64,000 nt of DNA from Mesorhizobium sp. C432A (GCF_030323145.1 NZ_CP100470.1:2459001-2523000), one strand, 5' to 3'; shown: positions 7,879 to 15,628, numbered from the stretch's first letter. The notes: generated by a model from the letters alone, not told the origin. Numbers and translations are program-made.

Positions 7879-8547
7879 CTATCCTTCTGGCGGGCAATTC
7901 AGTTCGAGCTTGGTGGCGAAGATCTTGCTCATGTCGGTGCCTGTCGGGTCGTTGAAGAACGCGTCCGTCAGGGTCTTCTGGTTTTCCTTGATCGCCTCGT
8001 CTGGATCAGGCCGGATGACGCTCTTGGTGCAGTTCGAGGGCAGGCCTTCCACCGTGATGTTGCTATCCTCGGTGAAGTCGATCGCTGTGTAGAAGGTTGG
8101 ATCGTAGACGCCGAAATCGATCTTGCCGGCGAGCTTGATCGGCACCTTGGGTTCGGATTCGAACAGGATGATCAACTGGTCGTTGTCGAAATTGGCCATC
8201 AGATGCGGTGGCGGCGTCATAGGCACGTCCTTGCCGTCGACGGTGACGAGCTGGAAATAGTTGAATTCGGCCAGCGAGGCATGAACTGTGTCGGCGACAT
8301 CCTTCAGCTCCTTGTCGTCAAGCTTCAGGTCGGAGTTCTTGTCGAACTCCATCATCACCGTACTCGAAAACAGATCATCGAAACGCCAGAGGTGACGCAG
8401 CGCTTTCACACTTTGGTGATCCGGCGAGAGGATCACGTCGAGGCGGGCCTCGGCGAAGACATGAGGATGCGCGCCAGCCGCTCCGACGGAGGCAAAAGTC
8501 GTCGCCAGGGCCGAAGCCAGCATGATTGCGTGCCGTTTCAGATGCAT
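7879..8547 (-). CDS. DUF1007 periplasmic protein, partner of NicO transporter
   Basis: About 222 residues, with a signal peptide (cationic MHLKRH, hydrophobic core, AGA|HPHVF). The mature N-terminus HPHVFAEARLDV is the diagnostic DUF1007 motif and could bind metal. The family is regularly encoded beside NicO-type nickel/cobalt transporters, as here, which points to a periplasmic metal-handling role; no biochemical function is established. A Met six residues upstream (8565) is an equally possible start. Unusually polar and Asp-rich after the signal. Confidence 0.8.
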   Translation of the reverse strand: MHLKRHAIMLASALATTFASVGAAGAHPHVFAEARLDVILSPDHQSVKALRHLWRFDDLFSSTVMMEFDKNSDLKLDDKELKDVADTVHASLAEFNYFQLVTVDGKDVPMTPPPHLMANFDNDQLIILFESEPKVPIKLAGKIDFGVYDPTFYTAIDFTEDSNITVEGLPSNCTKSVIRPDPDEAIKENQKTLTDAFFNDPTGTDMSKIFATKLELNCPPEG

Positions 8548-8636
8548 TCTCGGTCGCTGTTCCATCGGCCTCGGAGAGATTTCGAGAGGTTACCAGAAAC
8601 GGGGCGAAATTGGGACCGCGGCACGGCAGGACCGGC

Positions 8637-9539
8637 TCAAGCGCTCTCGCGGTTCTTGAACCATTGCACCAGGAAATCGACGAAGACACGGACCTTGGCC
8701 GGCAGATAGCGACGGTGCGGGTAGACGGCGAAAATGCCGCTGCCCGACTGGATGCGGTCGTCGAGCAACGACACCAGCAGCCCGGATGCGAGGTCGGGCG
8801 CGGCGATGAAATCCGGCAGGATGGTGAAGCCCAGACCGGACACGGCGGCGGCTCGCGCGGCCATCGGGCTGTTGACCTCGATCGGACCCGATACGTTGAC
8901 ACTGACAGACTCCTCGCCATCGCCCCTGAAGCGCCAGTTGGCGAGCGAGCGGCCATTGGTGTCGACGATGCAGGGCAAGTTGGCGAGATCCTGCGGGCGC
9001 GTCGGCTTGCCGTGCTTGGCGATCAGCTCCGGCGAGGCGCAAAGCTTGATCGAAAACGGCCCCAGGCGGCGGGCGATCAGCGATGAGTTCTCCAGGCGCG
9101 AGATGCGCACGGCAAGATCGAAACCTTCCTCGACCAGATCGACAAAACGGTCGTCGAGATGGATGTCGAGCACGATGTCGGGATGCTGTCTGGCGAAGTC
9201 GATGAGCGACTGGCCTATCGGCGCGTCGGCGAAGGTGCGCGCCGCGGAGAGCTTGATCCTGCCGCGCACGTCGCCGGAGGATTCGCGCACGGCGTCGGCT
9301 AGGCTGTCGACCTCGCGCACGATTTCCGAAGCGCGGCTGTAATAGGTATGGCCGGCCTCAGTCAACGAGAACTGCCGCGTGGTGCGGTTGAGCAGCAGCG
9401 CGCCGAGTTCGTCTTCGAGTTCGCGCACATATTTCGACAGCAGCGCCTTGGAGCGACCGATCTTGCGCGCGGCCGCCGAAAAGCCTTCGGCCTCGACGAC
9501 GTCGATGAAGGCGCGCATGCGGGTCAGTGTATCCATCAT
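8637..9539 (-). CDS. LysR-family transcriptional regulator
   Basis: 300 residues. The winged HTH spans the first 60 residues (FSAAARKIGRSKALLSKYVRELEDELG with RTTRQFSLTEAG), followed by a periplasmic-binding-like effector domain ending in RRYLPAKVRVFVDFLVQWF, typical of the CrgA-like branch. The ATG at 9537-9539 shares one base with the TGA of the amidase gene (TGATG), so the two are translationally coupled. This is unusual for LysR genes, which are more often divergent from their targets. Autoregulation of the pair is inferred. Confidence 0.9.
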   Translation of the reverse strand: MMDTLTRMRAFIDVVEAEGFSAAARKIGRSKALLSKYVRELEDELGALLLNRTTRQFSLTEAGHTYYSRASEIVREVDSLADAVRESSGDVRGRIKLSAARTFADAPIGQSLIDFARQHPDIVLDIHLDDRFVDLVEEGFDLAVRISRLENSSLIARRLGPFSIKLCASPELIAKHGKPTRPQDLANLPCIVDTNGRSLANWRFRGDGEESVSVNVSGPIEVNSPMAARAAAVSGLGFTILPDFIAAPDLASGLLVSLLDDRIQSGSGIFAVYPHRRYLPAKVRVFVDFLVQWFKNRESA

Positions 9540-10738
9540 CAAGCCTTTCGTGCCGCATCGAGAATTCGCCGGCCGAGCCGTATCAGGGCAATGTCGCTGC
9601 CGGGAGGACCGAGCAGCGAGAGGCCGAAAGGGGCGCCGTCAACCGAGCCCAGCGGCAGGGTGATTTGCGGAAAGCCTGAAAGACCCGAAAGGCACAAAAG
9701 ATGCAAGGCCCTTTCGCGGTAGGCCTGGAGCTGCTGCGGCTCGCTTTTGACCAGAGGTGCGGGGCCTGGAACGGTAGGCAGGACAAGAAACCCGTCCTGG
9801 CCGAGCAGCGCGGCTAGCTCGGAGCGGAACGTCAAGCGGCGCACCGCCTCGGCCCGCGCGGTCTTTTCGTCGATTGTCCGGCCGAAACCAAAGCGCTCCT
9901 CGACGCCCGGCCCGAGATCGCGCTCGTCCGAAATGATCCAGGCGCCATGCTGCTGCCAGGCCTCGGCGGCCTGGAGGCGGCGAAAGCACCAGTAGAGCTC
10001 GTCGGGGAAGGAGGCGAAGCTGTACTCCACCGGCGCCGGCTCACCGACAAGACTGGCGGCCAGCGCTCTCATCCTGGCATATTCGGCTGCCTCGGCGGGG
10101 CCGGCCACGAAAGCGTCCAGCCAGCGGATCGAAAGCGGCCGGGTGAGCGGATACGGATGCGGGTCGCGGCCGAGCAGCAATTTGCCGATCGTCTCATAGG
10201 TCTCGATGTCGTCGGCGAACCAGCCGAATGTGTCGAAGCTCGGCGCCAGCTTCATCGTGCCTTCAAGCGAAATGCGGCCATGCGTGGTGCGCAGCCCGAT
10301 CAACCCGCAAAAGCTCGCCGGGGCACGGATCGAGCCGCCGGTGTCGGAGCCGGTGGCGATATCGGCAAGCTTGCCGGCCACCGCCGCCGCCGATCCGGAG
10401 GACGAGCCGCCGGTGACGCGATCGGGAGCGGCCGGGTTCACCGGAAACGGAAAATGCGCGTTCTGGCCCATCAGCGAGAAAGCGAACTCGTCGGTCTGCG
10501 TCTTGCCGATGAAGCGCGCGCCGGCGTCGAGAATCATCTGCACGGCCGGTGCCGTGCTGGACGCGGCATGCGCCTCGTCGAACTTCACCGGATTGCCGCA
10601 ACCGGTGCGGTAGCCGGCGACGTCGTAAATGTCCTTTACCGCCAGCCTGAGCCCGGCCAGCGGCCCCAGTTCCGCATTGGCGACCGGCATGCGGCGCAGG
10701 TCGAGAAAGGCGTTGAGCGGGCCGTGCGTGCCTGGCAT
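9539..10738 (-). CDS. amidase (amidase signature family)
   Basis: 399 residues, a cytosolic amidase signature enzyme hydrolysing an unidentified amide. The Ser-cisSer-Lys triad is readable: K35 in AVKDIYD, S112 in GGSSSGSAAAVA and S136 in SDTGGSIRAPA. The short length and C-terminal LPLGSVDGAPFGLSLLG fit the stand-alone AtzF/indoleacetamide-hydrolase-like group rather than GatA. The start at MPGTHGPLNAFLD is preferred over a codon six residues upstream. It is the first gene of a two-gene unit with the LysR regulator; the 540-bp upstream region is shared with the divergent ornithine decarboxylase leader. Confidence 0.88.
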   Translation of the reverse strand: MPGTHGPLNAFLDLRRMPVANAELGPLAGLRLAVKDIYDVAGYRTGCGNPVKFDEAHAASSTAPAVQMILDAGARFIGKTQTDEFAFSLMGQNAHFPFPVNPAAPDRVTGGSSSGSAAAVAGKLADIATGSDTGGSIRAPASFCGLIGLRTTHGRISLEGTMKLAPSFDTFGWFADDIETYETIGKLLLGRDPHPYPLTRPLSIRWLDAFVAGPAEAAEYARMRALAASLVGEPAPVEYSFASFPDELYWCFRRLQAAEAWQQHGAWIISDERDLGPGVEERFGFGRTIDEKTARAEAVRRLTFRSELAALLGQDGFLVLPTVPGPAPLVKSEPQQLQAYRERALHLLCLSGLSGFPQITLPLGSVDGAPFGLSLLGPPGSDIALIRLGRRILDAARKA

Positions 10739-10812
10739 CGTTCGATATCCGTACACAGTAGGCCCAGCATTGTTCGATGCCGGAAATTTTACAACCTGGA
10801 GTACGATTTTTA

Positions 10813-10841
10813 TTGATTGTGAAATCTTTCGATCTTATATC
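10813..10841 (+). promoter_or_regulatory. candidate sigma-70 promoter for the ornithine decarboxylase leader
   Basis: TTGATT (10813-10818), a 17-bp spacer, then TATATC (10836-10841), close to the rhizobial TTGAC-N17-CTATAT pattern. Predicted start near 10848, just upstream of the structured leader. Confidence 0.5.
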
Positions 10842-10870
10842 GCGCTTGCCCAAAGTCGCACGTGCCTGTG

Positions 10871-11190
10871 GGTGTCCGCCGATCCTCGAATGGTGAGGGA
10901 AATCGGTAAGGTAACTGGAGCTAACCCCTCCAGTCGGTCTAGCGGCCAACCGCCAGCCCGAGGACACCTTGAAGCAACGACGGTGCGGGCCTTTCTGGTG
11001 TTCTGCCGGTCGTCCAAAGACCGGGGTTACTGAAGAGGCACACCTTCATTGCCGGTAGTGCGGACGGGTCTCCCATCCAAGCCAAGGCAGACAAAGCGAA
11101 CCGAGGCCGGGCAAGGCCAAGGTTCACCGCCGCGAGACGGCGTTTCATGGTTCCGGGGTCTCCACCGGCTGGTTCCATGAATTTCCGTCC
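10871..11190 (+). promoter_or_regulatory. structured 5' leader of ornithine decarboxylase (speF-type motif)
   Basis: The 430-nt region before the decarboxylase contains no plausible gene but dense RNA structure. A long-range stem GGTGTCC (10871-10877)/GGACACC (10962-10968) encloses ACTGGAG (10914-10920)/CTCCAGT (10928-10934). It is followed by CCGGTC (11006-11011)/GACCGG (11019-11024) and CGCCG/CGGCG (11128-11142). The alphaproteobacterial speF RNA motif is known upstream of this decarboxylase family, so position and complexity support that identity. Limits are approximate; the ligand or mechanism is unknown to me. Confidence 0.65.
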
Positions 11191-11277
11191 CGCCTTTGTT
11201 TGACCGCGCGTCGCGAGGCCGAGAGCCCGCGTCCGCAGCCTTATTGCGCGCCGCAAGGCGTTAATGGAGAGACCCCG

Positions 11278-12411
11278 ATGGCCACTCAGCGCATCCTCGA
11301 CTTCCTCGCCACCCGACGTCCGTCCGGCCCCTGCCTCGTCGTCGACCTCGATGTCGTGCGCGACAATTTCCGCGCCTTCGAAAAGGCGCTGCCCGATTCC
11401 CGGATCTACTATGCGGTGAAAGCAAACCCGGCGCAGGAAATCCTGCGCCTGCTTGCTGCGATGGGCTCGTCCTTCGACACCGCTTCCGTTGCCGAAGTCG
11501 AGATGGCGATGGATGCCGGTGCGCCGGCGGACCGCATCTCCTTCGGCAACACCATCAAGAAGGAGCGTGATATTGCACGCGCCTACCAGCTCGGCATTCG
11601 GCTGTTCGCCGTCGACTGCGTCGAGGAAGTCGACAAGATCGCCCGCGTCGCTCCCGGCGCGCGCGTGTTCTGCCGCGTTTTGACCGACGGCGAAGGCGCC
11701 GAGTGGCCGCTGTCGCGCAAGTTCGGCTGCGTGCCGGCGATGGCCGTCGACGTGCTGCGCCATGCCAGGACGCTCGGCCTCGACGCCTATGGCGTGTCGT
11801 TCCATGTCGGCTCGCAGCAGACCGACCTGACGGCGTGGGACCGTGCGCTGGCCGACGCCAAGAAGGTGTTCGCCACGCTCGCCGATGAAGGCATCGTCCT
11901 CAAGATGGTCAATATGGGCGGCGGTTTCCCGACGCGCTATCTGCGTGACGTGCCGGCGGCCCAGGCCTATGGCCAGGCCATCTTCTCGGCGCTGCGCAAG
12001 CATTTCGGCAATGCGATCCCTGAGACCATCATCGAGCCGGGTCGCGGCATGGTCGGCAATGCCGGCGTCATCAAGTCGGAAGTCGTGCTGATCTCGAAGA
12101 AGGCCGAAAACGACAATGTGCGCTGGGTGTTCCTCGACATCGGCAAGTTCGGCGGTCTGGCCGAGACGATGGACGAGGCGATCCGCTATCCGATCGTCAC
12201 CCGCCATGACGGTTCGGAGACCGCACCTTGCGTGCTCGCCGGCCCGACCTGCGATTCGGCCGACGTGATGTACGAGAAGACGCCGTATCCGCTGCCTCTG
12301 TCGCTGACCATCGGCGACGATGTGCTGATCGAAGGCACCGGCGCCTACACGACCACCTACTCGGCGGTCGCCTTCAACGGCTTCGAGCCTCTCCGATCCT
12401 ACGTGATCTGA
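11278..12411 (+). CDS. odc: ornithine/lysine decarboxylase, fold type III
   Basis: 377 residues, alanine-racemase-fold PLP decarboxylase (group IV, eukaryotic-like). It makes putrescine from ornithine and possibly cadaverine from lysine. Landmarks: PLP lysine K48 in YYAVKANP, H176 in SFHVGSQ, the Gly-rich MGGGFP, EPGRGMV (253-259) that holds the phosphate, and catalytic C325 in GPTCDSAD contributed to the partner subunit, so an obligate homodimer. GGAGAG lies upstream of the ATG. It is preceded by the long structured leader, suggesting control by polyamine status. The stop codon lies in a hairpin. Confidence 0.92.
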   Translation: MATQRILDFLATRRPSGPCLVVDLDVVRDNFRAFEKALPDSRIYYAVKANPAQEILRLLAAMGSSFDTASVAEVEMAMDAGAPADRISFGNTIKKERDIARAYQLGIRLFAVDCVEEVDKIARVAPGARVFCRVLTDGEGAEWPLSRKFGCVPAMAVDVLRHARTLGLDAYGVSFHVGSQQTDLTAWDRALADAKKVFATLADEGIVLKMVNMGGGFPTRYLRDVPAAQAYGQAIFSALRKHFGNAIPETIIEPGRGMVGNAGVIKSEVVLISKKAENDNVRWVFLDIGKFGGLAETMDEAIRYPIVTRHDGSETAPCVLAGPTCDSADVMYEKTPYPLPLSLTIGDDVLIEGTGAYTTTYSAVAFNGFEPLRSYVI

Positions 12412-12456
12412 CGGCTTCGGCCTTCAGATCACCCCAGGCGGACGTTTGCGTCCGCC
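12403..12456 (+). terminator. two consecutive hairpins at the end of the decarboxylase gene
   Basis: The first stem is GTGATCTGA (12403-12411)/TCAGATCAC (12424-12432) and includes the stop codon. The second is GGCGGACG (12437-12444)/CGTCCGCC (12449-12456) with a TTTG loop. There is no T-tract, so it is only a probable terminator or 3' stabiliser. Confidence 0.45.
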
Positions 12457-12501
12457 CGGGTTCGCCTGTGGAACAAGCTCCGCTCGTGAAGGATCGCGGA
12501 A

Positions 12502-13227
12502 ATGGACATTGTAAATTACATTGACGGCATTGGATTCTCCCCCCTCGAGGGGGAGATGGCAGGCAGGCCAGAGGGGGTCGTCTCGCGTGAAGCGCCGGCA
12601 TCCCTCGTCCACGACGCGGTGTCGCGTCAGGTCGTGCCGACCCCCTCTGTCGCCTTCGGCGACATCTCCCCCTCGAGGGGGGAGAGTGCCCGCGCCATTC
12701 CCATCGTCGCCGAAACTGCGGCAGACATTGCATTGCGTGAAGCGTTGCTCGATCGCGCCATGGGGCCGATGCGGCGCAAGAAATCGTCGGAGAAGCTGCG
12801 GCGTGGCCGCCGGCCTTCCGAAGGCCTCGCTTTTATCGTGCGCGATGCAGCCGGCGCGGTTGCTGGTACGGTGCGGCTGTGGGACGTGCGTCTGGGCGAG
12901 GGTGGCCCGGGAGCACTTCTGCTCGGACCGCTCGCCGTCGATCCGGCGCTGAAGAACGCCGGCATCGGCTCGGCGCTGATGCGCCATGCTTTGGCCGAGG
13001 CCGCGCGTCTCGGCCATGCCGCGGTGCTGCTGGTCGGCGATGTGCCTTACTATGGCCGCTTCGGCTTCTCGGCGGAGAAGACCGGCGCGCTCGCCATGCC
13101 TGGTCCGTACGAGCGGCACCGCCTGCTGGCGCTGGAACTGATCGATGGTGCGCTCGACGGCGCGCATGGCACGCTGAAGGCTGCAGGTCGCAAGCTCAAG
13201 GCACAGAGGCTGTCGCTGGCCGCCTGA
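12502..13227 (+). CDS. GNAT N-acetyltransferase with in-frame palindromic-element insert
   Basis: 241 residues. Residues about 62-241 form a YhbS-like GNAT: LLLGPLAVDPALKNAGIGSALMRHAL gives the acetyl-CoA loop (NAGIGS), followed by LLVGDVPYYGRFGF. After a 12-residue N-terminus MDIVNYIDGIGF, residues about 13-61 are encoded by a mosaic palindromic repeat read in frame, and normal family sequence resumes at IPIVAETAADIALREALLD. AAGGA lies about nine bases before the ATG at 12502. The insert adds roughly 50 Pro/Ser/Arg-rich residues to the N-terminus. Substrate unknown. Confidence 0.75.
   Translation: MDIVNYIDGIGFSPLEGEMAGRPEGVVSREAPASLVHDAVSRQVVPTPSVAFGDISPSRGESARAIPIVAETAADIALREALLDRAMGPMRRKKSSEKLRRGRRPSEGLAFIVRDAAGAVAGTVRLWDVRLGEGGPGALLLGPLAVDPALKNAGIGSALMRHALAEAARLGHAAVLLVGDVPYYGRFGFSAEKTGALAMPGPYERHRLLALELIDGALDGAHGTLKAAGRKLKAQRLSLAA
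12537..12684. repeat. 148-bp palindromic element inside a coding region
   Basis: A perfect 22-bp inverted repeat forms the ends (12537-12558 and 12663-12684), each arm itself containing CCCCCTCGAGGGGG. Inner arms AGAGGGGGTCG and CGACCCCCTCT pair as well, as does a GTCGCCTTCGGCGA block near the right end. This is the composition of the abundant mesorhizobial element reading 'gagggggagatg...agagggggtcg'. It lies inside the GNAT reading frame with no stop codon. Confidence 0.85.
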
Positions 13228-13232
13228 TTGTC

Positions 13233-13290
13233 CAAAAACAAACGCCGCCGCCGGTCCTTTGCATTTCAGCGAGGGCGGCGTTTTGTTTTT
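13233..13290. terminator. bidirectional rho-independent terminator
   Basis: CGCCGCC (13243-13249) pairs with GGCGGCG (13274-13280). The stem continues into A-rich sequence on the left (AAAAACAAA) and TTTTGTTTTT on the right, giving T-tracts in both directions between the convergent GNAT and SCP2 genes. Confidence 0.8.
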
Positions 13291-13299
13291 GCGAAGGGC

Positions 13300-13584
13300 T
13301 CAGCCGATCAGTTGGCTGAGCGCCATGGCGACCGACATATCGCCTTCGACCTTTATCTTGCCGGACATGAACGCCATGGTCGGGTTGAGGTCGCCGGCGA
13401 TCAGCGAATCCAGATCGTCGAGCGACAGCTTTATGGTGCAGTCGGTCGGCGCGTCGGTGGTCGAGACGGTTGCGCCGTCGATGACGATGACGCCGTTGCT
13501 GCCGGTATCGAACTTCACGGAATGTTCGAACCCGGCGCTCGCCACGCGCGACCTCATCTTCTCGGCAATATCCTGAACGCTCAT
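13300..13584 (-). CDS. SCP2 sterol-binding domain protein
   Basis: 94 residues, consisting of one SCP2 domain. AGFEHSVKFDTGSNGVIVIDG, DCTIKLSLDDLDSLIAGDLNPTMAFMSGKIKVEGDMSVAMALSQLIG is the classic pattern, including the MSGKIKVEGD turn. These stand-alone bacterial proteins bind acyl chains or fatty acyl-CoA in a hydrophobic tunnel; they have no known sterol role in bacteria. The promoter region upstream carries a TTGACG-N17-CTATAT promoter overlapped by a perfect inverted repeat, suggesting tight regulation, perhaps by a fatty-acid regulator. Monocistronic. Confidence 0.9.
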   Translation of the reverse strand: MSVQDIAEKMRSRVASAGFEHSVKFDTGSNGVIVIDGATVSTTDAPTDCTIKLSLDDLDSLIAGDLNPTMAFMSGKIKVEGDMSVAMALSQLIG

Positions 13585-13683
13585 GACTGTTCTCCTGGTC
13601 TCGTTGCGTTTTGCCGCGCTTCAGTGACCGGCCTCCGCCGAAGTCGCTGTCTCGCGCGTACCGCGATCCTGGTCGCTTGGCGC

Positions 13684-13713
13684 ATATAGCTTCGAGTTGA
13701 CGTAAACGTCAAC
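13684..13713 (-). promoter_or_regulatory. SCP2 gene promoter overlapped by palindromic operator
   Basis: On the minus strand, TTGACG (13712-13707), a 17-bp spacer, and CTATAT (13689-13684) match the rhizobial sigma-70 consensus. The palindrome GTTGACGTaaACGTCAAC (13696-13713) covers the -35. Its TTGACGT-ACGTCAA half-sites resemble those of MerR-type regulators of acyl-CoA degradation (LiuR-like), so repression is likely; the regulator is not in this window. Confidence 0.6.
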
Positions 13714-13779
13714 GCGCGACGCGTCATCTCGTTTCAGTCGGAAGGAATGCGGCAGAGAACATTCGCCCTGCGACGAAGG

Positions 13780-14328
13780 TTAGTGTTCAGCAGCGGGCTT
13801 CGCCGCCTCGGCCTGGGCCGATTCCGCCGGGGCCGGTTCGGTCGGCGTGGCCGGATCCTTGCGGCGGCGCATGGCGTTGTCGCGGATTTCGTCCTTGGTC
13901 AGGAAGTTGACCTGGTCGATCAGCACTTCATGCACCAGGTCGGCGCCGACGCGGGCGTTGACGGTGTCGCGTATGGCCTTGCGGAAGGCATCGAGATCGA
14001 TGGTTTCCTTCTTGGTGAAGTCGATCTGCGGATTGGAGTAGAGATAGGAATAGACCTGATCGGTCATCAGCGCTTCGGCCGGGATCGACATCTTCTTTAT
14101 CTCGGCCGGCTCGACCGTGTAGACGAGCTTGGTGAGGAAATAGCCGTCGATCTTGGAATCGCGGACCAGCGGCACCGAGATGATGTCGGTCTTGACGTAG
14201 TCGAGGCCACCCAGCATCGGTTTCGGCGTCTCGCCGACGCCGCGCTCACCGGCCGCCTGGAACGAATAGAACACCGCGCCAAGCGTGGCGGCGCAGATCC
14301 AGATCGCGGCGGCGATGAATTTGATCAC
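13780..14328 (-). CDS. conserved rhizobial flagellar-cluster protein, membrane-anchored
   Basis: 182 residues. An N-terminal hydrophobic segment (residues 3-22) acts as anchor or uncleaved signal. A soluble domain follows with DYVKTDIISVPLVRDSKIDGYFLTKLVYTVEP and FRKAIRDTVNARVGADLVHEVLIDQVNFLTKDEIRDNAMRR, resembling FliL-like or prohibitin-like periplasmic domains. The tail is Pro/Ala/Glu-rich. It is last in the flhA-fliR operon, 28 bp after the FlgN-like gene. I recognise it only as a conserved neighbour of flagellar export genes; a role in motor or export assembly is inferred. Confidence 0.7.
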   Translation of the reverse strand: MIKFIAAAIWICAATLGAVFYSFQAAGERGVGETPKPMLGGLDYVKTDIISVPLVRDSKIDGYFLTKLVYTVEPAEIKKMSIPAEALMTDQVYSYLYSNPQIDFTKKETIDLDAFRKAIRDTVNARVGADLVHEVLIDQVNFLTKDEIRDNAMRRRKDPATPTEPAPAESAQAEAAKPAAEH

Positions 14329-14356
14329 CGGTTGTTCCCGCCTGTTGCCGAAATCA

Positions 14357-14773
14357 TCAGCTCGCCCAACCGAATTCGCCGGCCGAATAGGTGCCGTCGG
14401 CTTCGGCGCGCTGAATGGCGTTCTTCAACAGCGTGGCGACTTCGTTGACCGCGTTGAGGTGGGCGAGGATTGCAGCCTCGTTTTTCGCGAGCTTCTGGCG
14501 CAGCCGCGCCAGACTGTCGCGATGCTGTTCCAGGAATTCGATCTCGTTGGCGCCCTTCATGGCGCGGGTCAGCTCATAGAGGTAGCGGCTCTTGCGGGCG
14601 TTGGAGGCCTTGAGATCATAGCTGGTGTCGTTCTTCAAACCGGCCGTCTCTTCCTCGACCGCTTCCTCGATGCGGCCGATGATGGCGGCAAGGTTGCCCG
14701 GCCGTGCAAACGGGATCGGCGCTTCGGACGTACGCGCCGGCAGGTTGGAAGAGTATTTTGAAAAATCGGCCAT
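14357..14773 (-). CDS. FlgN-like flagellar chaperone
   Basis: 138 residues, almost entirely helical. AAIIGRIEEAVEEETAGLKN, the conserved SNARKSRYLYELTRAMKG motif, and a long C-terminal helix LARLRQKLAKNEAAILAHLNAVNEVATLL are typical of alphaproteobacterial FlgN-like proteins. FlgN binds hook-filament junction proteins FlgK/FlgL before export; those genes lie about 18 kb away in this window. It is encoded 13 bp after flgJ in the same operon. Confidence 0.7.
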   Translation of the reverse strand: MADFSKYSSNLPARTSEAPIPFARPGNLAAIIGRIEEAVEEETAGLKNDTSYDLKASNARKSRYLYELTRAMKGANEIEFLEQHRDSLARLRQKLAKNEAAILAHLNAVNEVATLLKNAIQRAEADGTYSAGEFGWAS

Positions 14774-14786
14774 TGAAAATCCTGGT

Positions 14787-15359
14787 CTAGATCTTGATTT
14801 CGGTTTTGATGGTCGTCTCGTCGCCGGTCATCGACCGTGCGGCCTTGCGCTGCAATTCCTCGACCAGCGAGGTGGACAGCCGGGTCTGCTGGTCGATCTC
14901 GGTCTTGTGCGGCCCGGTTGACACCGGGCCGATCGGCACGGTGCGCTTGCCGTCCTTGTAGTGGTCGGCGAGCAGCGATTTGGCGATGCCGATCCCGCCG
15001 CGCTCGGCCATGACGTCGGCGACACGCTCGGCAAGCTGCGATTTCCACATGTCGCCGGCCAGCCCCTTGCCGTAGACGCCCTCGGTGTCCTTGGGCAGCA
15101 TGTTTTGGATGAAGGTCTGCAAGACCATCGCCTCGAACTTCTTGAACTTGCTGGCGGGATCGGCATTTGCGGCGGCCGTGTCGGCGGTAGCGCGCGACAG
15201 GATCGAGCCGGCATCGACCGAAGCAGCCATGTCGACAGAAAAATTACCGCCAACGCCGTTGGCCCGCTTGGCCAGCGCGGCACGGGCAGCCTCGATATCC
15301 GCCGGGTCGACGGCTCGGGCAACATCGAGAACGATGTCACTGGGTGGAGAAATCGCCAA
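14787..15359 (-). CDS. flgJ: FlgJ-like rod-binding protein (no muramidase domain)
   Basis: 190 residues. It contains the rod-binding motif of the FlgJ N-terminal domain: KFKKFEAMVLQTFIQNMLPKD, then GKGLAGDMWKSQLAERVADVMAERGGIGIAKSLL. E. coli FlgJ also has a C-terminal muramidase; here it is absent, as in other rhizobia, and a separate lytic transglycosylase gene near fliK probably supplies it. The start is a TTG at 15357-15359 with AGAGG nine bases upstream. The frame stays open to 15602, but that part translates to unrelated basic sequence over a DUF2177 remnant. Confidence 0.8.
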   Translation of the reverse strand: MAISPPSDIVLDVARAVDPADIEAARAALAKRANGVGGNFSVDMAASVDAGSILSRATADTAAANADPASKFKKFEAMVLQTFIQNMLPKDTEGVYGKGLAGDMWKSQLAERVADVMAERGGIGIAKSLLADHYKDGKRTVPIGPVSTGPHKTEIDQQTRLSTSLVEELQRKAARSMTGDETTIKTEIKI

Positions 15360-15532
15360 GAAAGTCCGCCTCTTTGCCGGGTTTCCTGAGCGACCATGCC
15401 GCAACAAGCTTGTGGCAGGCTTGCCGGTTTGAAATCCTTCGCCGGATGCTGGGCCATTGCTATCAGCAGCGGCAAGTCCGGCTGGGTCGATGCGATCTGG
15501 TCGTTTGCGGTGGGCGCTGCCGGTGTCGCCAT

Positions 15533-15628
15533 GGTCAGATCGTAGGTGGCGTAGGCGCAGAGGCCGAACACGGCGCCGTACACCCAATACAGCCCGCCGC
15601 ACGGAACGAAACCGAACGCCGTCCGCAA
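15533..15628 (-). pseudogene. remnant of a DUF2177 membrane-protein gene
   Basis: One frame over this 96-bp piece reads GLYWVYGAVFGLCAYATYDLT, the hallmark motif of the middle/C-terminal part of DUF2177 family proteins. Neither the preceding membrane segments nor the following C-terminus are present, and the frame runs on into flgJ in the wrong register. It sits in the 291-bp gap between the FliJ-like gene and flgJ, which holds nothing else I can identify. Confidence 0.5.

Noticed and set aside
10939..12207. Long minus-strand reading frame opposite the ornithine decarboxylase
   Set aside because: Arg/Asp/Gly-rich composition of a GC-rich antisense shadow; the plus strand encodes a complete enzyme with catalytic residues.
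12502..12700. Insertion sequence inside the acetyltransferase gene
   Set aside because: Only 148 bp of nested palindrome, no transposase, and the reading frame is preserved.
14787..15602. Longer 271-residue form of FlgJ
   Set aside because: Residues before the TTG at 15357 are basic and unlike FlgJ, and they cover a DUF2177 remnant; the TTG has its own ribosome-binding site.
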